Part shown: piece after piece, positions 1 to 6,672 of the stretch
How the letters are laid out: the number at the start of each line of letters is the position of its first letter
Numbering within the stretch: position 1 is the first letter of the stretch
Assembly: GCA_937919925.1 (NCBI GenBank)
Contig: CALFOT010000011.1
Span: 1 to 64,000, forward strand
DNA length: 64,000 bases
Direction of reading: 5' to 3'
DNA from: an uncultured bacterium
Lineage (GTDB): Bacteria > Planctomycetota > UBA1135
Notes under the pieces: model-generated
Databases searched by the model: none
What the model saw: the letters and a program-made list of their open reading frames with translations, nothing else
Told to the model about the DNA's origin: nothing
Translations under genes and position numbers: made by a program

Positions 1-1213
1 CTACTTTGTGGAAGCTCATGTGATCGGAGCCACCGCCGCCGGGCATATCATTTTGCAGCACATCGAGCTCGAGATCATAACCGCGATCGACGAGAAACTG
101 CTGGGCATGGGCCAGTGCCGGACTAAACGCCGCGGCGGTGGACGCGCTGGCGACGGTTACTTTGCCACTCTCGATGCGGCCAACCATATCGAGGTTGACA
201 TTACAAACTACATTTTCCAGCGGGATGGTTGGGTGTGCAACCCAATAAGCGGAACCTAGCAGGCCCATTTCTTCGCCACTCCACAAGCAGAATAAGATGC
301 CGCGTTCGCGCGGCTGTGGGCCGACATCGCTCAACCCCCACATCTCTGCGAGCTCCATCACCATCGCTGTGCCGGAAGCGTTGTCATCCGCGCCATTGTG
401 AACCGCGTGCACTCCAGGAGCGAGCGAACTATCGCCGCCGAAACCGAGGTGATCATAATGCGCACCAACCACAATGACTTCCTCCGAAGTGCCTGGTGCA
501 AGAGCCATGATGTTGCGCGCCGTGCGTTTTTCCCGAATCACATGAGGCATGAGGCGGACGTCGGAAAGGCCCGTCGGGCCAGCGGCGGCGATTTGCTGTT
601 CGAGTGTTACAAGAAACTGCGGATCTACCGTAATCACTGGCAGTGGCATTTGGCCTTGCGCTGATTTGAAACCAATGAGACCATTGTAATCAACGGTGAG
701 GTCATCCGGATGGGTACCATAGACCACGCCAATCGCTCCACCATCGGCGGCCGCGCGGACGGCACGCCGCAAGTTGCCATCATTGAGATTGTTGCGCAAC
801 AACACAATATTACCGGCCAAGTTTACGCCATCACTCACATCGTAAGCAGCCGCAACCAGGTTGCCGGTCACCGACACATCGGCGGTGGCCGCCACCGTAC
901 CCACCGTGGTGTAACCGGTATTGCCGATTTGCAGCAAGGAGTCTCCAGGGACCGGCGGCATCGCCACTTCGAAGTACTGGAACCAACCGCCGTCATCACC
1001 AGCGGGGATCAAACCCGAGTTGCGAAAATCTTCACGGATGTAATGCGACACCTTGATGTTCTGCACCGAACCCGTAAGACGCCCTTCACGCTGGTCGTTG
1101 GATAACCAACGCACATGGAAAGCGAGCTCGTGATCATCAATTTCGGGGGTGCGCGGTGCCGAGCAGGAAGCGCAGAGCAGCGCCAGAGGAAGGAAGAGAA
1201 AGCGGTGTTTCAT
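1..1213 (-). CDS. M28-family zinc aminopeptidase with PA domain, probable lipoprotein (C-terminus cut by window edge)
   Basis: The reading frame is open from the ATG at 1213 to the window edge, giving 404 residues. The N-terminus is a hydrophobic signal peptide ending in LCASC, a near-lipobox, so the protein is probably exported and lipid-anchored. A protease-associated (PA) segment (NLAGNIVLLRNN) precedes the catalytic region. Metal ligands of M28 peptidases are visible in order: GAHYDHLG, GADDNASG, WSGEEMGLLGS, NLDMVGR and GGSDHMSFH. The family removes N-terminal amino acids from peptides with two zinc ions. The extreme C-terminus lies outside the window. A TAGAAT box lies at 1232-1237, 18 bases before the start. 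Family call is firm; substrate is unknown. Confidence 0.9.
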   Translation of the reverse strand, partial: MKHRFLFLPLALLCASCSAPRTPEIDDHELAFHVRWLSNDQREGRLTGSVQNIKVSHYIREDFRNSGLIPAGDDGGWFQYFEVAMPPVPGDSLLQIGNTGYTTVGTVAATADVSVTGNLVAAAYDVSDGVNLAGNIVLLRNNLNDGNLRRAVRAAADGGAIGVVYGTHPDDLTVDYNGLIGFKSAQGQMPLPVITVDPQFLVTLEQQIAAAGPTGLSDVRLMPHVIREKRTARNIMALAPGTSEEVIVVGAHYDHLGFGGDSSLAPGVHAVHNGADDNASGTAMVMELAEMWGLSDVGPQPRERGILFCLWSGEEMGLLGSAYWVAHPTIPLENVVCNVNLDMVGRIESGKVTVASASTAAAFSPALAHAQQFLVDRGYDLELDVLQNDMPGGGGSDHMSFHKV

Positions 1214-1263
1214 GATGAAAATCCTGCCGCTATTCTAACGCCGCAGAACGACGCTGATGGTGC

Positions 1264-1782
1264 CTAAAAACCGCTCAGTTCTTTATCGCCACTGCGTAAG
1301 AGCCGCAAGTACGACACTAGCTGGAATTCGGCACAAATAGCGCCATCCTGATCCACGGCCACAACCGAGTGCGTGCGTACCGCTTTACCACGACGCAACA
1401 GTTCTTCTTCAGCGCTATCGATAGCGGCCGACGTCAGGCGAAACGTAAAGTCTAAATGACTCGCCCCTGGTTTCACAAAGCGTGCCTCAGTGGCCATCAG
1501 CCACGTTTGCAGAGCCAAACCGCGATGCGCCAACGCCTGCCAGTACATCACCGGGAAGATGGGGTCAGCGGCGGAATAGATGGTGCCACCGTAAATGGTG
1601 CCGTTGAGGTTGCGGTTCCACAACGAATGCTTGGCGCGCAGGCGTACCAGTAAAAAATCATTGCTGATTTCTTGGACACGGATCCGCTGAAAAAGCAGCG
1701 GTGGAAACCAATTCAGAATCCAGCGCAGCTGCCATGGCTTTAGAGTGCGGCAGGATGTCTGTAGTAAGTTCTTCTTCGGCAA
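1264..1782 (-). CDS. DUF4442 / hotdog-fold thioesterase-like protein
   Basis: 172 residues with a TTG start at 1782; no better in-frame start keeps the N-terminal part, but the start is uncertain. The segment NGTIYGGTIYSAADPIFPVMYW matches the helix-containing part of the DUF4442 branch of the hotdog superfamily (PaaI/YiiD-like), and the C-terminal half has alternating strands (FTFRLTSAAID, RTHSVVAVDQDG) expected of that fold. Such proteins are presumed acyl-CoA thioesterases; the substrate cannot be inferred. It ends 50 bases upstream of the M28 start on the same strand and is divergent from the MscS gene. Confidence 0.7.
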   Translation of the reverse strand: MPKKNLLQTSCRTLKPWQLRWILNWFPPLLFQRIRVQEISNDFLLVRLRAKHSLWNRNLNGTIYGGTIYSAADPIFPVMYWQALAHRGLALQTWLMATEARFVKPGASHLDFTFRLTSAAIDSAEEELLRRGKAVRTHSVVAVDQDGAICAEFQLVSYLRLLRSGDKELSGF

Positions 1783-1857
1783 GAGTTTCAGCGGGCAAGT
1801 GAGGACTGGCGATGGAAGCTAGCCGCCACAAAGTTCCGATACAAGCCAGAAACGGCC

Positions 1858-1874
1858 TATACTTTCCATCCATG
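1858..1874 (+). promoter_or_regulatory. -10 box close to MscS start
   Basis: TATACT at 1858-1863 is followed by eight bases and then ATG at 1872. Its position supports 1872 over the further upstream ATG at 1812 and suggests a leaderless or nearly leaderless transcript. Confidence 0.45.
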
Positions 1875-3122
1875 CAGACTCTACTCGACTTTTGGAACCA
1901 AATGGGCGAAATGCTGAGCAATGCATTTGGCAATGAGGCTTATGGCTACTTGCTTTCTTGGACCACTCTGGTTTTTGCCGCGTGGCTAGCAAATTTCATC
2001 TCGAAGCGCATTCTTTTGCGCGCAGTTCGTTCGCTCATCGATCGCAGCAAGGCCGCATGGGACGACGCCTTGATGGAACACAAGGTTTTTCACCGCCTTG
2101 CACACCTTGCCCCGGCGATGGTGGTTTTTGCCGCTGGGCCATTGCTGTTTCCTGCTGAGGAGCAAGAGAGTTATCAACAGGCCATGCAACGCTTGGCTAC
2201 CGCATGGATGTATTTAGCCGGCGGACGTACGGTTTCCGCTTTGTTCGACGCTGGCATTGCAATTGGCGAAAAGCGACCAGGCTCCAAAGGCAAGCCCTTA
2301 CGCAGTTATTCCCAAGTCCTCAAGCTGCTGCTGTGGTTGACGGTCGGCATTGTGATTGTGGCCACGCTCATTGATCGCTCGCCGGGCACCTTACTAGCCG
2401 GCTTAGGGGCTATGACTGCGATCTTGTTGTTAGTGTTCAAAGACACCATTCTTGGTTTTGTTGCCAGCATTCAAATTGCCAGCTCCGGCATGGTGCGCCA
2501 GGGTGATTGGGTGGAGATGCCGAAATATCATGCCGATGGAGATGTTCTTGAAATTGGTTTGCACCAAGTGAAAGTGCAGAACTGGGATAAAACTATTACC
2601 ACCATTCCCACTTATGCCTTTATGGCGGATAGTTTTAAGAACTGGCGCGGCATGTCGGAATCTGGCGGGCGCCGCATCATGCGCTCCATCTCCTTGGATA
2701 TGAATAGTGTGCGTTTTTTGTCGGAAGAGGACTTGGAGAAACTCCAACGCATCCACTACATCGGTCCCTATATTGCCGGTAAAAAAAAGGAATTGGATAC
2801 ATGGAATGCACAACAAAACATGGATCACACGAACTTGGTAAATGGTCGTCGCCTTACGAACCTTGGCACCTTCCGTACTTACCTTGAAAAATATTTAAGC
2901 AACCACCCGTCCATTCGCAAAGATATGACCTTTTTGGTGCGTCAATTGGAACCCACCAAAGATGGCCTCCCCCTGCAAATATATGTGTTTTGTGCCGAGC
3001 AACGGTGGGCTATTTACGAGGCCATCATCGCCGATATCTTCGACCACATCATTGCCGTGATTCCAGAGTTTGGCCTGCGCATTTTTCAGAACCCAACGGG
3101 CGCCGATTTTAGGAAACTCTGA
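1872..3122 (+). CDS. MscS-family mechanosensitive channel, YbdG type
   Basis: 416 residues from the ATG at 1872. Several hydrophobic helices precede the pore helix and MscS beta domain: the TM3-like segment with LLAGLGAMTAILLLVFKDTILGF is followed by the characteristic GDWVEM, GDVLEIGLHQVKVQNWD and TTIPTYAFM motifs. A long insert with GRRIMRSISLDMNSVRFL and a C-terminal domain ending in LRIFQNPTG are typical of YbdG, the miniconductance MscM-type branch. It would sit in the inner membrane and release osmolytes on hypo-osmotic shock. It converges with ubiD across a short spacer containing a strong hairpin. Confidence 0.88.
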   Translation: MQTLLDFWNQMGEMLSNAFGNEAYGYLLSWTTLVFAAWLANFISKRILLRAVRSLIDRSKAAWDDALMEHKVFHRLAHLAPAMVVFAAGPLLFPAEEQESYQQAMQRLATAWMYLAGGRTVSALFDAGIAIGEKRPGSKGKPLRSYSQVLKLLLWLTVGIVIVATLIDRSPGTLLAGLGAMTAILLLVFKDTILGFVASIQIASSGMVRQGDWVEMPKYHADGDVLEIGLHQVKVQNWDKTITTIPTYAFMADSFKNWRGMSESGGRRIMRSISLDMNSVRFLSEEDLEKLQRIHYIGPYIAGKKKELDTWNAQQNMDHTNLVNGRRLTNLGTFRTYLEKYLSNHPSIRKDMTFLVRQLEPTKDGLPLQIYVFCAEQRWAIYEAIIADIFDHIIAVIPEFGLRIFQNPTGADFRKL

Positions 3123-3143
3123 TTTTTTCGGGCGAGTGGAGCG

Positions 3144-3173
3144 GTGGACTCGCACGCACCAGCGTGGGTCCAC
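3144..3173. terminator. Hairpin between convergent mscS-like and ubiD genes
   Basis: GTGGAC and CACGC pair with GCGTG and GTCCAC around an ACCA loop, giving 6+5 base pairs with a small internal loop. It lies in the 72-base gap between two convergent genes, where a bidirectional terminator is expected. Neither side has a proper T-tract directly after the stem, so intrinsic termination is uncertain. Confidence 0.4.
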
Positions 3174-3194
3174 GACATGGCTACTTCACGAAGG

Positions 3195-4655
3195 CTACAC
3201 GTCGTGCTCAAAACCGAACTCTTGCCAACGTGCGGCTACCGATTTTTTGACTTCCGGAGCCATCACAATCGCTTGCGGCCATTCCCGGGTGAAACCTTCT
3301 TCAGGCCATTTACGGGTGGCATCAATGCCAACTTTTGATCCATAACAAGCGGCGCGGCTGGCATGGTCCAGTACTTCGATAGGTCCGAGGGTAAATTCCA
3401 AATCGCGTTGCGGATCGATGTGATTGAGCACTTGCCACGCAACTTCGGAATCACTGTGGATATTCACCTCTTCATCCACGACCACAATCACTTTGGTGAA
3501 CATCGCTTGCCCCAGCCCCCAAATCGCATTCATGATTTTGCGCGCGTGTCCAGGGTAGGATTTTTTGATCCGCAAGTACATCAAGTTGTGTGCCACACCT
3601 TCAAACGGCATGCGGTAATCCAGAATCTCCGGGAACTGCTTCTGCAAAATGGGTAACAGCAAGCGCTCGATGCCTTCCGTCATCCAGCAATCTTCCTGCG
3701 GCGGCCGCCCCACCAAAGTAGTGTGATAAATGGGATTCTTTCGCTGCGTTATGCATGCAACGTGAAACACTGGATATTGATCTGCCAAACTATAAAAACC
3801 GGTGTGATCGCCGAAAGGGCCTTCGGTGACCAGTTCCTTTGGATCCACCCAACCTTCCAAAACAATTTCTGCCGTAGCTGGCACTTCCAGCGGCACGCTA
3901 TGGCACTTCACGAGTGGTACGGCCTTATCACGTAAAAATCCTGCAATCAGCAACTCATCCAAATCTGGTGGCGCCGGAATCACACTGGCAAAACAAGTGT
4001 AGGGATCGGCGCCGATGACGACTGCAACCGGAATCCGTTCCCCCCGTGCAGCAGCCATTGCCAAGTGGCGGCGCGCATCCTTATGCAAATGACTATGAAA
4101 ACCGGTAGTGTTTTTACTCAGCACCTGCAAACGATAAGTCCCTAGATTGCGACGCCCGCTCTCAGGATCCTGGGTAATACAAAGCGGGAAAGTCACAAAG
4201 GGTCCAGCATCCTGCGGCCAAGTAGTCAGTACTGGCAACAAACTCAAGTCGACATCTGCGCCGGTGAGAATGACTTCCTGGCATGCTGCGCTGGCGACCC
4301 TCTTCGGCATCCACTTTGCCATCCCCGCCAACTTTGGAAGCATTTTCAACTTATCCATCAAACCTTCAGGCGGCGCCTGGTTCAATATTTCTCGCAGCCG
4401 TTGCGCGTGTTCCTCCACGCTGCGTTTGCCCAACGAAAGCGCGCAGCGTTGCCGTGAACCAAAGCCATTGATAAACACAGGCATCTGACTGCCTTTCACA
4501 TTTTCAAACAACAGAGCCTTATTCTGTGCGCCCTGTTCCTTGCTGACGCGATCGGTGATCTCTGAAATCTCTAAATACGGGTCGACTTCCGCAGAAATGC
4601 GCCGTAGCTCCCCCGCATCTTCCAACACTTTTATCCACTCGCGCAGGCTGTCCAT
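3195..4655 (-). CDS. UbiD-family prenylated-FMN decarboxylase
   Basis: 486 residues, usual UbiD length. Conserved UbiD blocks include GRRNLGTYRLQVL (prFMN/Mn binding side), HLHKDARRH, and EGPFGDHTGFYSLADQYPVF, which carries the catalytic glutamate. The family decarboxylates aromatic or alpha,beta-unsaturated acids, most often in ubiquinone or menaquinone synthesis. No other quinone gene is nearby, so the substrate is not settled; UbiX, which makes the cofactor, is not in the window. The ATG at 4655 has TAGAAT exactly six bases upstream (4662-4667), arguing for a leaderless transcript and for this start. Confidence 0.88.
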   Translation of the reverse strand: MDSLREWIKVLEDAGELRRISAEVDPYLEISEITDRVSKEQGAQNKALLFENVKGSQMPVFINGFGSRQRCALSLGKRSVEEHAQRLREILNQAPPEGLMDKLKMLPKLAGMAKWMPKRVASAACQEVILTGADVDLSLLPVLTTWPQDAGPFVTFPLCITQDPESGRRNLGTYRLQVLSKNTTGFHSHLHKDARRHLAMAAARGERIPVAVVIGADPYTCFASVIPAPPDLDELLIAGFLRDKAVPLVKCHSVPLEVPATAEIVLEGWVDPKELVTEGPFGDHTGFYSLADQYPVFHVACITQRKNPIYHTTLVGRPPQEDCWMTEGIERLLLPILQKQFPEILDYRMPFEGVAHNLMYLRIKKSYPGHARKIMNAIWGLGQAMFTKVIVVVDEEVNIHSDSEVAWQVLNHIDPQRDLEFTLGPIEVLDHASRAACYGSKVGIDATRKWPEEGFTREWPQAIVMAPEVKKSVAARWQEFGFEHDV

Positions 4656-4667
4656 GGCGGCATTCTA
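4653..4667 (-). promoter_or_regulatory. Leaderless-type promoter of ubiD (TAGAAT-N6-ATG)
   Basis: On the minus strand TAGAAT (4667-4662), six bases, then the ATG (4655). Transcription starting about seven bases after the box would begin on the A of the start codon. Confidence 0.55.
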
Positions 4668-4750
4668 TCTGCACCTACAACGGTTCAAGTGCCCCGTGTA
4701 AGCGACTCTCCTGCAGGCAGCCAGAGCCCGCCACGCGCGCGCCAGCCGGA

Positions 4751-6643
4751 TTAATGCCGCTCAGCACGCAGAGCAAGCGGCGGAGTCTGGGCAATCGCAG
4801 CATTGCCACTGTCCAGAATCATCGCTTGCGCAAAATACGCCGTCTTCCAAGGAAGATGAGCGGGCACCGTCAGGCTGAAGACCGCCCTCCCCTGAGCATT
4901 CAACTGGCCGCTTAAAGCGGGCATCGAAAGCGATAAGCCGAGCAAATCACTGCCGATGGCGAGCGTGGTGTGAAACGGCGCCCCGATGGCGGTAGCAACC
5001 GCATTCCGAGACAGCACCACCAGGAAATTATTGCCCGCGTGCGTGGGCGAAGTGAGGCGGAAAGTCACCACGTCACCCGCGCGTATGCCGCGATGATCGG
5101 CTTCCAGTAGTGGCTGACCAGCCGGCAGATCGAGCAAGCCGGTGCGCAGCAGTGGGCCAGCAACATAAGGGAGGTTAACGCCATTGGTGAGCTGCGCTTC
5201 CGCGAGCACTAATAAATTCGCAGCGTTTGGCATGCTGCTGCTTGGTGCCATCGTGGCCATCGCTTCGAGAATTAACTGCATGGCACTGTCGTGTCCAAGC
5301 ATCAGGTCTATTTCCCACAGAGTCGCCGCCCAAATCTCGCCGTCATCGTGGACCTCACCCGTTTGGTCATCGGGATAATGTTTCATGCCATCGACGCGCC
5401 GGACAGCAGGGAAACCACCACCAGAACCGATGGCAACTCCCACCCATTCCCCCACCAAAGCATCATCCGAATGCGCCGCTGCAAGCCAATCGCCATAACC
5501 TTCAGACATGGCGCCATTTTCTCCATTACCCAAGCCGCCCTGCACGTCATCGTGAATGGCATGACCATACTCATGAATCACAACGTCGGCGTCTTCCGCG
5601 AAATCAATACCCCGGGTGCCAAAACTAATCACACCATTCGATGGATTATACGAAGCATTGGCGTATTCGAAGCCGAATAACCGATCCGCCACATTGATCG
5701 GTTGCGCACTACGGCGTGCAGTGAGGCCGAGGGCTTGCAAATGATGTTGCAAGGTGGTGACGTGATAATAAGACAAGGCTTCTTCAAAAATGCGTCCGTT
5801 TCGATTGTGCGAAAAATCAAGGTTCGCCCGAAAACTGTGGTTGGGCGTGGCTGCGGTCGTTGCCCAAGTGCCAGTCATATAACCGCTACCATCCAAATCC
5901 TCCAAAACCACCGCGAAGTAAGCGGCGGCCGGTACTGCGGAACCAGAATCCTGTTGATCGCTAAGATTTGGATCGTTCAAAGTCTCCACCGGATTAGGCA
6001 TAAACACGGCTGCCTGTCCATTGCTGTGGGTGCAACGATCGGTGATTTGCCACACTTGACCAAACTCTGCATCCACCCAAACGCGAAAACTAAGCGCCGT
6101 GGATGCGGGCGACAACAAATCTACGCGATGACACAAACGTGCGCCCGAGACCAACTGCAAAATTTCCAGGCGACTTGCGTGTACCGTAAGCGGCCAATCC
6201 GCAGTGAAGATTTGTTGCGCGAGGGTGGCGGCATATTCCGCGCCAATACGATCCTCACCACTCCAGGAATGCACCTTGGAAGTGGCCCCATGCACCAGCA
6301 GCGTGCCATCCACTAACCAGTTCACGCGCACCAGCTCCGCGCACAGTGGATAACCATCCAGTTGACGCTCCAGCAAGGTACGGCGCAGGTTGATCAAACT
6401 GGGTGCTTGCTCCGAAAGCTGCAGAAATTCTCCGCCCAGCTCGCGTGCAGCGATGCGCTGCGGCGGTTCTGCCAACGGCCAAGCTGCCAAATGCAGCATG
6501 GTGGTGGCAAGCGGCGCCACCTCGGCGACCAAGGTCTGTGGCCAAACCGGTGCAGCAACTTCCGAGCTCTGTTGCCCCACAGCCAACGGTGTGAGCAACA
6601 AAAAAGCATATACAAAAAGTGGAAGGGGCCGTGACGGAACCAT
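4751..6643 (-). CDS. Secreted M36 (fungalysin)-like zinc metalloprotease
   Basis: 630 residues beginning with a signal peptide (FVYAFLLLTPLAVG followed by QQS). The zinc site is clear: HEYGHAIHD supplies two histidines and the glutamate, and SEGYGDW supplies the third ligand in the ExxxD arrangement of M4/M36 gluzincins. About 270 residues precede the catalytic part and resemble a propeptide, and about 130 beta-rich residues follow it. It is likely secreted as a zymogen. The start at 6643 has TATAAC six bases upstream and is divergent from the lipoprotein gene at 6673. Exact MEROPS family is an inference from the motifs. Confidence 0.8.
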   Translation of the reverse strand: MVPSRPLPLFVYAFLLLTPLAVGQQSSEVAAPVWPQTLVAEVAPLATTMLHLAAWPLAEPPQRIAARELGGEFLQLSEQAPSLINLRRTLLERQLDGYPLCAELVRVNWLVDGTLLVHGATSKVHSWSGEDRIGAEYAATLAQQIFTADWPLTVHASRLEILQLVSGARLCHRVDLLSPASTALSFRVWVDAEFGQVWQITDRCTHSNGQAAVFMPNPVETLNDPNLSDQQDSGSAVPAAAYFAVVLEDLDGSGYMTGTWATTAATPNHSFRANLDFSHNRNGRIFEEALSYYHVTTLQHHLQALGLTARRSAQPINVADRLFGFEYANASYNPSNGVISFGTRGIDFAEDADVVIHEYGHAIHDDVQGGLGNGENGAMSEGYGDWLAAAHSDDALVGEWVGVAIGSGGGFPAVRRVDGMKHYPDDQTGEVHDDGEIWAATLWEIDLMLGHDSAMQLILEAMATMAPSSSMPNAANLLVLAEAQLTNGVNLPYVAGPLLRTGLLDLPAGQPLLEADHRGIRAGDVVTFRLTSPTHAGNNFLVVLSRNAVATAIGAPFHTTLAIGSDLLGLSLSMPALSGQLNAQGRAVFSLTVPAHLPWKTAYFAQAMILDSGNAAIAQTPPLALRAERH

Positions 6644-6649
6644 TTCTCT

Positions 6650-6657
6650 GTTATAAA
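6650..6657. promoter_or_regulatory. Shared symmetric -10 box for two divergent secreted-protein genes
   Basis: The palindromic core TTATAA reads TATAAC on the minus strand, six bases before the metalloprotease ATG (6643), and TATAAA on the plus strand, 15 bases before the ATG at 6673. Two promoters using overlapping -10 elements would fire in opposite directions and compete. Confidence 0.45.
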
Positions 6658-6672
6658 GGATTTCTCCCGGAA

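Noticed and set aside
1..1105. Several plus-strand ORFs at the window start
   Set aside because: The minus strand encodes a continuous M28 peptidase with all metal ligands; the plus ORFs are shadows.
3121..3194. Classical intrinsic terminator between mscS-like and ubiD
   Set aside because: The hairpin is strong but has no T-tract on either exit side, so it is listed only as a low-confidence terminator.
5870..5882. TCATATA half-sites resembling the LexA palindrome (also near 36817)
   Set aside because: They lie inside coding sequence (M36 protease, gshA) with no matching second arm.
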